From: Hyperoodon ampullatus
Lineage: Eukaryota; Chordata; Mammalia; Artiodactyla; Ziphiidae
Reading direction: 5' to 3'
Length of the DNA: 64,000 bases
Assembly: GCA_949752795.1 (NCBI GenBank)
Contig: OX457056.1
Span: 176,290,428 to 176,354,427, forward strand
A model generated the notes under the pieces. That model had not been told where the DNA came from, made no database searches, and saw nothing but the letters and a program-made list of their open reading frames with translations. The translations under genes were made by a program, and so were the position numbers. The first letter of the stretch is position 1; each line of letters begins with the position of its first letter. Of the stretch, positions 1-11,239 are shown piece after piece.

Positions 1-70
1 GGGCCATTTCATTTTTATGTCCCTGGGGCCTGTGCCCAATCGAAATAAAATATATATTAAAAGTTTGTTG

Positions 71-283
71 GGGCTTCCCTGGTGGCGCAGTGGTTGATAG
101 TCCGCCTGCCGATGCAGGGGACACGGGTTCGTGCCCCGGTCCGGGAAGATCCCACATGCCGCGGAGCGGCTGGGCCCGTGAGCCATGGCCGCTGAGCCTG
201 CGCGTCCGGAGCCTGTGCTCCACAACAGGAGAGGCCACAGCAGTGAGAGGCCCGCGTACCACAAAAAAGAAAAAAAAAAAAAA
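71..283 (+). mobile_element. CHR-2 type cetacean SINE
   Basis: The element starts GGGCTTCCCTGGTGGCGCAG, carries the tRNA-derived box B-like GGTTCGTGCC, and ends in a long A-run. It is flanked by a 12-bp duplication AAAAGTTTGTTG at 59-70 and 284-295. The frames on both strands here are the element itself, not genes. Confidence 0.95.
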
Positions 284-479
284 AAAAGTTTGTTGAACTG
301 AAAAGTACATTGAAAACTGTGAAGCATCTAACAAATGTCAAGTTTCACACTAAACACTAGTCATCAAAATCTTTTAAAATTGTATGGAAAGTTTATATGT
401 GGCATTTTCCAAAGAAACAATGTATTTTCCCCTCCCTCCAAAAAAGCTCTCCTAACAAAAGTGACAGTACCTGTTTAGT

Positions 480-485
<6 letters not shown>

Positions 486-511
<26 letters not shown>

Positions 512-512
512 G
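486..512. repeat. (GA)n simple repeat
   Basis: About 13 GA dinucleotides in a row. Confidence 0.95.
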
Positions 513-954
513 GCTCTTTTATGCAAATTTGATTTCCCTATAATAATCTAGAGCTATTCTGCTAGAAGGAATTATCTCTGCAGCCTGGCAGCTGTGGTAG
601 GAGTGAATTAAAAATGGCTCTGTATATGGGAAAATCTGTTCTATAATCAGTGCTATTCTTGGAGGGGACATCAATCTAGTCCAGCTCCCATGATGCTCCA
701 CTTGTGTGAATGACATACAAGTGTGAGGTAGAAACTCTCCTTACATCATGGCTGAGGATGCTGCCCCACCAGAGACTGGCACCACGACCCTGAGATGGAT
801 GGAGACAGACCTAATGGTGGCCTCCAACCAGCCAGTGTGGCCAATCCCCTTAGTTTGGGTAAAAAACATGAGTAGAAAAACAAATCTTTCAACAGTGATT
901 TATTCAACTCAACTCTAAAGAACTGCCCAGTCTTAGGGTTACTGTAAGGTTTCT

Positions 955-1105
955 GCCTGTTTTCTTTTCCTTCCTTCCTTCCCTTCCTTCCCTCCTTCCT
1001 TCCTTCCTTCTTCCTTCCTTCCCTTCCTCTCTCCCTCCTTTTCTTCCTTCCTTCCGTCTTTCCTTTCCTTCATTCTTCTCTTCCTTTCTTCCCTTTCCTC
1101 CCTGC
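955..1105. repeat. (CTTC/CCTT)n polypyrimidine tract
   Basis: About 140 bases of nearly pure pyrimidine on the plus strand, built from TTCC and CCTT units with scattered substitutions. A Lys/Glu/Arg-rich minus-strand frame here is an artefact of the repeat. Confidence 0.9.
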
Positions 1106-1110
1106 TGTTC

Positions 1111-1722
1111 TCATACAGAGTACAAGCCTCTATTCCTGAGTCATAAGTCACCAGGCAAGGAAATGCTATTCAAGGGCTCTTTGTCCATGGGAAAGGCACA
1201 TGGACAGAAAAGTGTTTTAAAAATAAGCAACCACCACAGGGCTTTACATAACATGTCATCATGCTCTTAATGAGACAACTGCATGGTCATTAAAATTACC
1301 CTGGCCCTGAGTGGCTAATTTAACTGGAAGTTACCACACGGCAGCATCAGCCCTCACCCCACAAAAAGAAATTACGCTTCAGACGAGTAAAGCCATTATA
1401 TTCCTCAAAATGAATCCTAGCTCCTACATCGGACCATAGAAACTTCTTGGAAATCTGCATCCCTGTGTTACATCTGAGGTGTCCTCCTTCTTTCTCTGAG
1501 TCAAACACACCATCATTGTGTCTGCTTGGGAAGATGTCAGGATATCAAAAAATTAAACTGTGGGTTTGTCTGCATGTGTGCCTGTGTCTCTTTATAACTG
1601 GGTGTGAACTTACCCTGATTTAAGTCGCTCAGGATCCTTTAAAATAACCAAGGGCAATGCCAGGAATGCCAAGAAATTGTATCTTCTAAATTGGAACCAG
1701 TTTCCCCCTTTCAAGCACTATT
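1111..1722. other. Non-coding stretch, no feature seen
   Basis: AT-rich unique-looking sequence with no supported exon. It contains a copper-coloured mix of short A/T runs only, with no recognisable transposon ends. Confidence 0.5.
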
Positions 1723-1736
1723 AAGAAATTGGCTTT

Positions 1737-1936
1737 GGGCTTCCCTGGTGGCGCAGTGGTTGAGAGTCCGCCTGCCGATGCAGGGCACACGGGTTCGTGT
1801 CCCGGTCCAGGAAGATCCCACATGCCGCAGAGCGGCTGGGCCCGTGAGCCATGGCCGCTGAGCCTGCACTCCGCAACGGGAGAGGCCACTGCAGTGAGAG
1901 GCCCGCGTCCCGCACAAAAAAAGAAAGAAAGAAAGA
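1737..1936 (+). mobile_element. CHR-2 type cetacean SINE with GAAA tail
   Basis: Head GGGCTTCCCTGGTGGCGCAG; the tail is an A-run that has become an (AAAG)n microsatellite. It is flanked by a perfect 14-bp duplication, AAGAAATTGGCTTT, at 1723-1736 and 1937-1950. Confidence 0.95.
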
Positions 1937-1950
1937 AAGAAATTGGCTTT

Positions 1951-3015
1951 GTCAGCGTGCATTGTCCATGAGCCTACAGACCCACACAGCTGGGTGCATA
2001 CATGACCATAGGGGAGGGTCAGAGTCTTCGGAGTGTTGGGTCCTCCAGGGAGGACGGAGCGGGCTCCATTTAGCCTCCAGTAGAGCAGGGGTACCTGCTT
2101 GACATGGTGGAGGACAACCTCTCCAAGTCGATGGAGCGTGGAATCTGCTTTAGACTACATGAGGCTGAGCATCCACACCAAGACAGCTCTAAATAGCTCC
2201 ACAGAGATGCAAGAAATGCTGCTGTGTCCTTCAGGAATGTTCCCAAACGGAAGCATTCCCGCTCCCCGACAGGGCTCCGTGGTCCAGCCCTTGCAGGTCA
2301 TTCTCATGTAGCCATTTCTTTATGTTTTTCTTGGGTTCTGTACTTTTGAGGTCTTTCTCTTTTTTTCAGCTACAGCAGCCCTAGATACCGGGCATCTAGG
2401 CATGCACCTATCTTTTAGCCCAACTCCACTCCCTCTAAAGCTCTGGAAGGCTCCAAAGTCCCGACGAAAGGCACAAAAGCTGCCTACATGATCACTTCAG
2501 TTGGAAAGCAAATCGGGTGGCACTGCAGGGTTAATTTAAAAGACAGCTGCATCCATTTTGCTCATTACTCTTCATGTACAAACTGCAAATTGTATTTGAA
2601 AATATTTTCTTTAAAATAAAATTGTCATTTCTGAGCCTCCTGCAGGCATCCTGTGTCTGGATAAAGCAAGTAGCACAAATGAAGTGGGGTGTCATTCGGC
2701 ATGGTTCACGGAGGCACGCCCTGCTGACCCTATTGCACAGTGAATAATGCAAAAGGGGGAAATGTTATTGTTCAATAAATCATTCTCCTACATTGGGAAG
2801 CTGGGTCAGAATTTGCCTCACAAGCTTCAGAATTCAGTCTGGTGACTCTGGGTTTTAAGAGGGAACAACTAAATGTGTGACTCCCTAATTTTGTCCTCCC
2901 ATTGACCTCTTTCTCTTTCTCATTGATATAAGTTGGTTCCCCCCAGGAATCCTGAAAATGAGAATGAAATTAATCAGAAGGCATTCATTGTCTGGATGTC
3001 AGGTGTTGGTGGTAT
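1951..3015. other. Non-coding stretch, no feature seen
   Basis: Unique-looking sequence. The short open frames are unsupported by starts, splice sites or composition. Confidence 0.5.
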
Positions 3016-3155
3016 ATGCCTCAGTTTCCATCTCTGGAAAACAGGGGTGCTCGTAATACCTCTTTTATAAGGTTGTTATGAAAAATAAATCAGTTGATTC
3101 ATAGAAAGTATCTGATATGATGTCCAGCACATGGTTAGCACACGGTAAATGCAGA
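3016..3155 (+). repeat. MIR SINE fragment
   Basis: Contains GCCTCAGTTTCCATCTCTGG followed by a diverged AATACCTC...GGTTGTTATGA and CAGCACATGGTTAGCACACGGTAAATG. This order matches the 3' half of MIR in plus orientation. Confidence 0.75.
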
Positions 3156-3717
3156 CATAGATACAGAAACGTAGACGTTACATTTCCTGAGCCTGCAAAA
3201 CAAGAGGCAACTATTTAAAAGCTTTTTCTAAAAAGGCTCAATTGGAGTAACATGCTCTGGACTTAACACCTGAACCCACAAGTTAATTTCAACACCACCA
3301 GAGAGAAACTGATTTTGCATCTCCTGGTGTGATGCAATAAGAAGTACACATCACCACCTATGAAGTGTTTCTACCAAATTGTAAACCTGAACTTGATCAA
3401 GCCTCTGGATCTAACAGTGTCCAAGAGAAAAATAAAAAAGACAGAGGAACATCAGGGTTGCAAGCAACAAAATCCAAACTGTAGTAAATTCAATAGGACA
3501 AATAAATTCAACAAATAAATTTCAAGCAAAGAATACAAAGAGAAGGAGTATCTTAAATTAAAAGAAACATAAAAGTCATATCCACCAAATGCAGTATGTG
3601 GACTTCATTTTGATCCTGCTTTGAACAAACCAAATGTAAAATACCAGTAGTTCAAATGGGGCAATCTGAACACTAACTGGATATTTCTGATATTCAGGAA
3701 TTATTCTGAATTTTTTA

Positions 3718-4195
3718 GCGGCTCCTCCCATTGAGAGGTAGAGTCTAATTCCCCTCCATTGACCCTGGCCCTAGTGACTCCCTACTTCAATGGAACGTGA
3801 TGGAAGCAATGGCAGTAAGCTCGGACAGTAGATCATAAGAAGCCTTACAGCTTCTACCCAAGTGTCTTGAAACTCTTGCTCTTGGGACATTCCTTCTTGG
3901 AACCCAGCAGCCATGCTAGGAGAAGCCCAAGCCACATGGAGAGACCATCTAAAGAAACTAAGGCATCAACAGCCCCACCTGAGTTCCCAGCTGACAGTCA
4001 TATGAGTGAGCCACCCTGCATATCCAGCCCAGTTGGATCTTCAGACAACTGCAGCCAACTAAGATCTGATTATAATGGCATTAGAGACCCCAAATGAAAA
4101 CTGCCCAGCTAAACCCAATGAGCCCACAGAATTGTGAGAGATAACAATAAACTATTGTTTTAAGACATCTAGTTTAGAAGTAGTTTGTTATGCAG
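3718..4195 (+). mobile_element. MaLR/ERVL-type solo LTR (MLT1-like)
   Basis: The segment has GAGAAGCCCAAGCCACATGG, then a CCCAGCTGACAGTCATATGAG stretch, and ends near AACAATAAACTATTGTTTTAAG and GTAGTTTGTTATGCAGAC. This is the layout of an old MLT1-group LTR with its polyadenylation signal (AATAAA). The element is very diverged and non-coding. A related 60-base piece lies at 5795-5855, and another copy at 44745-45245. Confidence 0.65.
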
Positions 4196-4589
4196 ACTAT
4201 CAGAAAACTTTATCTCTTAGAGACGTACCCTTCAGTATTTACAGAAGAAATGATATGATACCTAGGATTTTCCATTTAATCCAGTTGAGGTGGGGGGAAT
4301 AGTTGAAGTGAGCTTGCCCCATGTGCTGCTAATTATTAAAACTGAAAAATTGGATCATAGGGAATAATTATACTCTTCTTTCTACTTTTGAATTTTTTTG
4401 AAATGTTTTCTAATGAAACGTTTTTTTTTAAGAGCTCTGGATTTATCAAGACAGTTCCGAGACTACAGGGGGAAAGAATATTAGCTATTAGGTGATTCTA
4501 TGTGGTAGGCATCACAGATGCCATTTAAATGTGTAGTGTTGATAAGTTCATTGTTACCTGTCCATCTACAGGACATCCATCTCTCAGAA

Positions 4590-4800
4590 GGCAGCAGATA
4601 GAGTTGAAATAACCTGGAGTCAAGAGTGGAATTCCAATCCCAGCTCCACCTCCTCTTGGGAGTCCTTGGGCATGCGCTTCAGTATTTCTGGGCTTCACTC
4701 TTTCATGTGCAAACACTTCTCCTAATGAAGTTGCCCAATTCTTAAACAGTTAAAGGGGCAATGTACCCTATAAAGTGCTATAAAAGTATAGATATTATTG
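4590..4800 (+). repeat. MIR SINE, diverged
   Basis: ATTCCAATCCCAGCTCCACC is followed by TTGGGCATGCGCTTCAGTATTTCTGGGCTTCACTCTTTCATGTG and a TAAAGTGCTATAAAAGTATAG end. This is MIR order in plus orientation. Confidence 0.6.
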
Positions 4801-5636
4801 TTGCCAGCTGTGATGGAAAAGAAATCATTTATTCTCGAGGTCCTGATAATATTACATTACTAGACATCATCTGCACACCAGTGTAAATGATATTAAATTT
4901 CTGTTCTTTTATCACACATTCAAGAGCCGAACAGACCTTTCTTCATGCTGGAGGATGCATTTGGTTAAAATAGAAGTCATGCAGAGTACGTAAGGTTCAT
5001 TTTCGGGGTGGGGTACATCTTGAAGAGATATGCATTCATTGCCTAGGGCATCAGAAACGTGGTGCTATGCTTAGAGCAGAAAATCGGGTGTACAGCAAAA
5101 GAGAGGTCAACCAAATTGCTTCTTGCTATGGGCAACTCCACAGAGCATCCTGCAGATTGAGCAGTTCAGAAACGATTTTAGGACAGTTGGTTATTCTCCC
5201 AAACAACACGAAGGAAGCGAACAAGTCATTAACTTCACTAATAAATTAATCCACGAATATGTGTGCTGTTATCTTGAGATAGAATTCAATGTACATCTCT
5301 CTTTATGTAGTGAATATGGAGGAAACCAAATATTGTAACTGAAGCAGATTCCTCCGTTAACTTGGCTTTCCATTTCAATGATCTGTTGCTATTGAAATAA
5401 ATTGTGAAAAAAATTAATGAAATCTAACTTTAAAAGGCAGCTTAAATCCACACATTTGCCAATGGCTCATAAATTGCTAATAAAATATAAACAACATGTT
5501 AGGTAATATAAAATAGCAATAAAACAAAAGTTACTATAAGACAACTCCTTGCCTTTTTTCTTCTACTAGATTTGAAGCTTTGTGAGGTAAATTTTTTGTG
5601 TATTTAGCTTTCCTATGGCATCAACTGAAATGCCTT
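4801..5636. other. Non-coding stretch, no feature seen
   Basis: AT-rich sequence. A short frame near 5067-5338 has no splice or codon support. Confidence 0.45.
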
Positions 5637-5639
5637 AGA

Positions 5640-5747
5640 CTAGCATTTCCCAAAGAATGTCTGCAGATCCCCACACCACTTAATTTTATTGGTGTTGGAT
5701 TGGTTAATGGTCTCTGGAGTAGTGTGTGTGTTTGGGAAATGCTGGGT
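5640..5747. mobile_element. Small inverted-repeat element, probably an old DNA transposon
   Basis: AGCATTTCCCAAA at about 5642-5654 is repeated as its exact reverse complement TTTGGGAAATGCT at about 5732-5744, giving 13-bp terminal inverted repeats about 100 bases apart. This is the shape of a short non-autonomous DNA transposon. The family was not assigned. Confidence 0.5.
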
Positions 5748-5794
5748 TGAACAACCTTAATCAGGTTTTGTATTTGGTGGCGGTTTTTGAATGA

Positions 5795-5856
5795 CGAGCC
5801 TTGGGACAGTCCCTCTTGGAACCCAGCAGCCATGCTGGGAGAAGCCCAAGCCACCT
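5795..5856 (+). repeat. Fragment related to the MLT1-like LTR at 3718-4195
   Basis: CTTGGGACAGTCCCTCTTGG, then GAACCCAGCAGCCATGCTGG and GAGAAGCCCAAGCCAC, match 3879-3936 with only a few differences. This is direct evidence of a shared repeat. Confidence 0.7.
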
Positions 5857-5946
5857 TCTTAAATGGTTGTACCATCTTGCATTCTCATGAGTGAGAGCTC
5901 CTGTTGCCCCACATCCTCTCTAGCAGGTGGCATCATTTAACCTGAT

Positions 5947-6164
5947 TATTTGTTTGTTTGTTTGTTTGTTTATCGGTACGCGGGCCTCTCACTGTTGTGG
6001 CCTCTCCCGTTGTGGAGCACAGGCCCCGGACGCGCAGGCTCAGTGGCCATGGCTCACGGGCCTAGCCGCTCCGCGGCATGTGGGATCTTCCCGGACCGGG
6101 GCACGAACCCGTGTCCCCTGCATCGGCAGGCGGACTCTCAATCACTGCGCCACCAGGGAAGCCC
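5947..6164 (-). mobile_element. CHR-2 type cetacean SINE
   Basis: Reverse orientation, with a (TTTG)n tail at the left and the head read as GCGCCACCAGGGAAGCCC at the right. It is flanked by a perfect TTAACCTGAT duplication at 5937-5946 and 6165-6174. Confidence 0.95.
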
Positions 6165-6269
6165 TTAACCTGATCTTTTAAATGAAGAAACTGAGTCTAG
6201 ACTTCAAATGAAGTGACTGGAACCAAGCACAAGTACAATCATTGTGCTTTTTACAATTCATTGGAGCAG

Positions 6270-6622
6270 GAGTCTAAAAGCTAACCCCCAGGGCCAAATC
6301 CCACCCGCCACCTGTTGCTCTACAACCTCTGAGCTAAGAATAGTTTTCACATTTTCAAATAATTAGGGGAAAAAAGCCAAAAGAAGAATATCATGACCTG
6401 TGAAAATTACATGGAATTCAAATTTCAGCATCTATTTAATAAAGTTTTATTGGCACACAGCCACGCCTATTGTTTTCCCATATCTGTGGCTGCTTTTGTG
6501 CCTTGCCAGCAGAGCCAAGTAGTTGCCAGAGAGAGAATATGGCCTGCAGAGCCTAAAATATTTACTAGCTGGCTCTTTACAGAAAGAGCTTGCCAAGTTC
6601 TGCCCAGAAGAATCAGACCCAA
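6270..6622. mobile_element. Old DNA-transposon-like repeat, copy 1 of 2
   Basis: GGGCCAAATCCCACCCGCCACC, then AATAAAGTTTTATTGG...CACAGCCACGCC, then CTAAAATATTTACTAGCTGGC and CTTTACAGAAAGAGC. The same blocks in the same order occur at 15690-15925. The layout fits a hAT-type MER element. No transposase is encoded. Confidence 0.6.
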
Positions 6623-6708
6623 TTAGAAGTATCATCTCTATGAAGATAATCAGGCTTTGTACAGGTTTTCTATCAACAAACTCAAAAATGTATTCAAAAG
6701 TAGTTTCT

Positions 6709-7050
6709 TTTTTTAACTTTTTATTTTATATTGGAGCATGGTTGATCAACAATATTGTGTTAGTTTCAGGTGTACAACAAAGTGACTCAGTCATACGTAT
6801 ACATGTATGTGTTCCTTTTCAAATTCTTTTCCCAATTAGGTTGTTACAGAATATTGAGCAGAGTTCCCCGTGCTATACAGTAGATCCTTGTTGGTTATCC
6901 ATTTTAAATACAGCAGTGTATACATGTCAATCCCAGACTCTCTAACTATCCCTCCCCTCCCCACCCTTCCCCCCTGGTAACCATACATTAGTTCTCTAAG
7001 TCTGTGAGTCTGTTTCTGTTTTGTAAATAAGTTCATTTGTATCATTTTTT
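6709..7050 (-). mobile_element. 5'-truncated L1 (3' end only)
   Basis: Reverse-oriented artiodactyl-type L1 3' UTR, including the polypyrimidine CCCTCCCCTCCCCACCC block and TCTGTGAGTCTGTTTCTGTT. It is flanked by a perfect 16-bp duplication TTCAAAAGTAGTTTCT at 6693-6708 and 7051-7066. The related L1 at 30240-31330 shares most blocks. Confidence 0.93.
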
Positions 7051-7235
7051 TTCAAAAGTAGTTTCTATATGCAGCTCCCCACCTTATAGAACTCTCCTTG
7101 CTACTTTTTCCGGACATCTTAGCATTGTATAGGTGGTGATGCTCCAAGTAAAAAATATTGAATTTTGACTGCCAACAGTAAAGTGCACCGTCTCTAAGAT
7201 TTAGACTCTTTCCCCTTCAAGAGAGCAACATTCTG

Positions 7236-7559
7236 GGGGCTTCCCTGGTGGCGCAGTAGTTAAGAATCCGCCTGCCAATGCAGGGGACACGGGTTCGAGC
7301 CCTGGTCCAGAAAGATTCTACATGCCACGGAGTAACTAAGCCCATGCTCCAAAACTACTGAGCCTGTGTGCCACAACTACCGAAGCTTAGAGCCCGTGCT
7401 CCACAACAAGAGAAGCCACCGCAATGAGAAGTGCGTGTACCGCGACAAAGAGTAGCCCCTGCTCACTGCAACTACAGAAAGCCCGCGTGCAGTAACGAAG
7501 ACCCAATGCAGCCAAAAATTTTAAAATAAATAAATAAATTTATTAAAAAAAGAGAGAGA
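7236..7559 (+). mobile_element. CHR-1/Bov-tA type SINE, long form
   Basis: Head GGGCTTCCCTGGTGGCGCAG, then a longer body than the CHR-2 copies with GAGCCCGTGCTCCACAAC, AGAAGCCACCGCAATGAGAAG and GCAGCCAAAAATTTT, ending in (AAAT)n. The duplication GAGAGCAACATTCTG at 7221-7235 recurs with one change at 7560-7574. It is older than the CHR-2 copies. Confidence 0.9.
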
Positions 7560-7586
7560 GAGAGCAACATCCTGCCCGGCCTCCCT

Positions 7587-7606
7587 TTTTTTTTTTTTTT
7601 TTTTTT
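7587..7606. repeat. Poly(T) run
   Basis: About 20 T residues with no recognisable SINE body attached. Confidence 0.9.
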
Positions 7607-8189
7607 GCCTTAAGGTTTGTTTACACTCAGCAGGAGGAAAGGTAAGGAGATAAAAGCAATGTAGAATGAATAAAGGAAGACAAGGCTACAGCAAAACACA
7701 GAGAAGGCAAGATTAGAGGAGTGAGCCCCAGGGAAGAAAGTTTACAAGTTAGCAACTGAGTGGATGGAAAGGGAGATTACACCTGGAACTCAGTGGCCAG
7801 AAGGAAGAATCACTGGAGACAAAATCGCCACAGGCAAAGGTTATTTCAAATGCACAAATCTCCCAACGTGTGGATCAAGTCACTGAAATAATGAATTTAA
7901 TTCTGGCGATTAGCTTCTTTAGTCGGCTGGGAGCCCTGCTGGTATTTCAGCCCAGACCCTTGCTGGGGGGTCAGTTAGAACAGCAGAACACAGGGAGGGG
8001 AAAGACATTTTGCATCTGCAATTCCTTCTTTCTGTCGCTCACTTCCCAGACAGAGGAAAAGGGAGAAAGGACTCAGGGCCAGTGTCAGCCTGAAAACACC
8101 CCTGATACTTTAGGCTCTTGAAAGGCAGAAAACATGAGTTTCTTTTCTTTCCCCTTGCATCCCCAAAGTAATCTTATGAATAATAAAGG
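7607..8189. other. Non-coding stretch, no feature seen
   Basis: Purine-rich unique sequence. No supported exon. Confidence 0.45.
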
Positions 8190-8405
8190 ATAGTCAATTA
8201 TTGAACGTTTACTATAAACCAGGCCCCAAATTGAATCCTTTCCACGTATTAACTTCTTTAATCCCTGTAACAACCCTTTGAGCTAAGTAATATTCTGGAG
8301 ACTTTGAAGAGGTTTAGAGAAGTCAAATGACAAGGCTGGGAAGAAGCTGGGCTTCGAACCCACAGTGACTTTATCAGCCTCCAAAGTCCACACTCTAAAA
8401 CCTCC
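8190..8405 (-). repeat. MIR SINE, reverse orientation
   Basis: TATTGAACGTTTACTATAAACCAGGC, then AATCCCTGTAACAACCCTTTGAG, then GAGAAGTCAAATGACAAGGC and GGGCTTCGAACCCACAG. These match MIR read on the minus strand from its 3' to 5' end. Confidence 0.75.
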
Positions 8406-8861
8406 ATTAGGTACCTGCTCCCAGTGAGCTAAGAAAATTACCTTAGGCACTAAATCAATCAAACATGTTCTGAGCGCATCCAAACTGTTCCCTCTGGCCA
8501 TCAGGCATACTTATTTGTACTAAATTATGAAAATGTTATTTATAAACACCTCTTTGAAACACTGTAGCTTACCAAGTGATTTTATGTACCTTTATCTCAT
8601 TTAATTCTGCCCCAAAACTTGAGTACGAACAGAAGGAAACCCTGAGTGCCTTTAACCAATATCTTTTCTCCCCTTCTATTATCTCCTTCCAGATCAGCAG
8701 AAAACTTGGTGCCTAGCCACCTGACGGAGAGGAGTAGAGAATAAACTATAATATGCATCACTGTACCTCTGGGTTTGCCCAAGGCAGGCCCAGTTTAGGT
8801 CTGTTATCCCTCTTTCACTCTCAAGAGTGCCCATTTGAATTATCAATTATATAGTGACCCT

Positions 8862-9040
8862 AGCTCAGGGATCCTCAGCCTCAGCTATGCAACTGGATCA
8901 CCTGAGATTATTTTAAAATACTGAGTCCTGACCCCAACCATGTAGATTCTGGTTTGATTTATTTGCAGTGAGGCCCTAGCATAGGTATGTTTTAAAAGTC
9001 CTCACGTGTTTCAAATATGCAGCTGCAGCCTAAAAGTACT
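8862..9040 (+). mobile_element. MER5A-like hAT DNA transposon
   Basis: CTCAGGGATCCTCAGCCTCAG, then CTGGATCACCTGAGATTATTTTAAAATAC, GACCCCAACC and GATTCTGGTTTGATTTATTTG. This order is the known MER5A consensus (non-autonomous hAT-Charlie). Old and diverged. Confidence 0.7.
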
Positions 9041-9394
9041 GTACCAGCTCTAAACCAAAGTTGTTGGGTGTAAATTCTGGAAAAATTATTTTAAACTATG
9101 TAAAGGGAGCTTACTCAGCTAGGAGGAGGTGGCCTTGGGCCTTTCCTCCTTCTTGCTGGGAATGCTGACATGAGAGCTGGAGCTCAAGCAGCCATTTTGG
9201 TCTCTGAGGCTACCTTGAAGATGAAAACCACACACCAAGAGGGAAAACAAAGAGTAGAAGTTGGGGTCATCAACAGCTATAAAGCCATGGACTATCTATA
9301 GATTTTTATCAACAAGGAAGAAAAATCTTTCCTTTTTCAAGCCACCACACCAGATGTCTGTTACCAACAGCCAAATGCAATTCTTAAGTAATAC

Positions 9395-9480
9395 AGTTGG
9401 CATCACTATGTTACAAATGAGAAAAGTTGCTCAGAGTCCCACAGTTTCTAAGTAACAGAAGTCAAATGTTCTGACTCCAA
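9395..9480 (-). repeat. MIR SINE fragment
   Basis: GTTACAAATGAGAAAAGTTGCTCAGAGTCCCACAG...AACAGAAGTCAAATGTTCTGACTCC resembles the minus strand of the MIR core. Confidence 0.55.
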
Positions 9481-9959
9481 TCCTATGACGTTTCTGCTAG
9501 AAGGAATGGGGCAGAGTATATTTTACAGACAGAGAAAAGGGTTCTCACTAACAAACAACTCTACTGACATTCTGACCACCTATTTTTGAATCCCTTTCAT
9601 ATGTATTGCCAGAACATTGAACAAGGAGAAGATATGATAAGTAGAAGCTCTTACAAATACATGTAAAGTTTATTTTGCTTTAAGAACAGCATGCCCTTAA
9701 AATTTCCTTTATACTGTGGTTGTATTCCTGATAAATTTATGTAAAATTTCTTAAATCCCAAATTCTTTTAATTTATTTACTCAACAAATACTTTCTGAGA
9801 ACCTAGTATGGAAGAGACACTAATTTTACAGGAAAAGGGTTTGAGAAAGAGTTTGCAGGGTTTACAGAAAGACACATGTTCTTCCCCACGAGGAGGTGAA
9901 AATCTGAGTGGGATATAATATGTACACGAATAGCTATAGTGGATGCTCAGTGCTGCCCA

Positions 9960-10740
9960 CAAAGGGTTGTGGTCAACCAAAGAAGGACAAGATCACCTTT
10001 GGCTTAAGGAACCAGGGAAGGCTTCATGGAAGAGGTGGCATTCCTGTTTTAAGATCTCAAAAGGCCAACGGGGACAGGCACTTCAGGTCCAGGAACTTGC
10101 TTGATCAAGGCTGAAAGGCAGTTATGAGGTGGGTGTCTTAACAAGGAGTCCAGTTGGACTGAAACACAATGTCTGTGCTAGAGAAAGAGGGTAGATGAGG
10201 CTGGGAAGGTAGTTTAGGGTCCAATTACAAAAAGTCTGGAAGGCCAGGCTAACAGTTTTGGATCTATTCAGTAGACAGTGTGGGTCAGAGCAGTGACCTC
10301 GGAAGATTAATTTGCCAAGCCCAAGCAAAAGGAATTAGCCAGGGAGAGAAGAGAGGAAGGGGGACCACGTAATATGTCACAGCCACAGTCCAGGCAAGAG
10401 GTAATGCACATCAGAATTAAGGCAGAGGTAGTGGGAATGCAGAGGGAGGCTAAGTGCCAGAAACAGAACTGACTAGACTTGGCAGGATGTGGGAAATTAG
10501 TCAAAGGCAAGGGAGGAATTGGATGGCTCAAGGTTCCAGGCTGAGGAAATGAGTGGCATTCATTAGAAGTACAGGTTCCAGGAATGCAAAGTTCTAACAG
10601 TCAGTAGGAAGTATAGAACTGGCCTGTGGGAGAGACATCAAGAGTGCAGTTTCAGATTTCTGAGTGATTTGTCTGGAAGCCATTAAAATAGGAAAATAGT
10701 AGAGAGAAAAGAAATGTGAAGATAGAAACTTGAGTAATAT
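9960..10740. repeat. Old interspersed-repeat-like, purine-rich block
   Basis: Phrases such as AGGGAAGGCTTCATGGAAGAGG and GTTTTGGATCTATTCAGTAGACAG recall ancient, widely dispersed mammalian repeats (L2-like). Similar texture recurs near 24000-25000, 32090-32560 and 45500-47200. I cannot assign a family, and no gene is supported. Confidence 0.35.
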
Positions 10741-10763
10741 TGACAATTGGCAGATGGGGGTAA

Positions 10764-10832
10764 AGGAAGGAAAGAAGAAAGGAAGGGAGGAAGGAAGGGA
10801 GGGAGGGAGGGAGGGAGAGAGGAAGGGAGATC
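10764..10832. repeat. (GGAA/GGGA)n polypurine tract
   Basis: GAAGGAAAGAAG... becoming GGAGGGAGGGAGGGAG, nearly pure purine for about 70 bases. Confidence 0.9.
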
Positions 10833-11239
10833 GAAGATTAGAGAAGAAGGAAAGAAACTAAGGGAATACAACATTACAGAAGAAAAGGAAGACAGGATTT
10901 AAAGAAAGAATTGTACTAACAGTGTTAAAGCAATAAAATAACATTATCTGTTGGTTTTTAATTTGACATTTTCTTTCTGGGGGTAGCTTAGCTCTGGTGC
11001 TGGATGACTCCCAGCACAAGCCACAGATTCCTCCCTTTCCACAGGAGGGTGTAGCCACAGATACCAGACAAGGTCAGTGGCCTCCACTGATGTAATAGGA
11101 AAACAGTTCCCCCTAGTCAGGGACCTAAAAGCCCTGAAATCTGATCCAAATTCTGCCTCTCAGATAAATTTCATAACTTCTCTGGGTCTCTGTAGATTCA
11201 TCTATAAAATGATGAGTCAAGATCAATTGCACAAAGATA

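Noticed and set aside
71..120. A functional tRNA gene at the SINE heads
   Set aside because: The tRNA-like region has a box B-like motif but is the SINE promoter, followed by a SINE body and A-tail. No mature tRNA cloverleaf was supported.
90..296. Repeated peptides of the type SPPADAGDTGSCPGPGRSHMP at many places
   Set aside because: These are all translations of the CHR-2 SINE. The recurrence reflects the transposon, not a protein family.
939..1151. Lys/Glu/Arg-rich minus-strand frame
   Set aside because: It is the polypyrimidine microsatellite read backwards.
6523..6945. A 140-residue plus-strand frame
   Set aside because: It joins an old DNA-transposon fragment to a truncated, reversed L1 across a target duplication.
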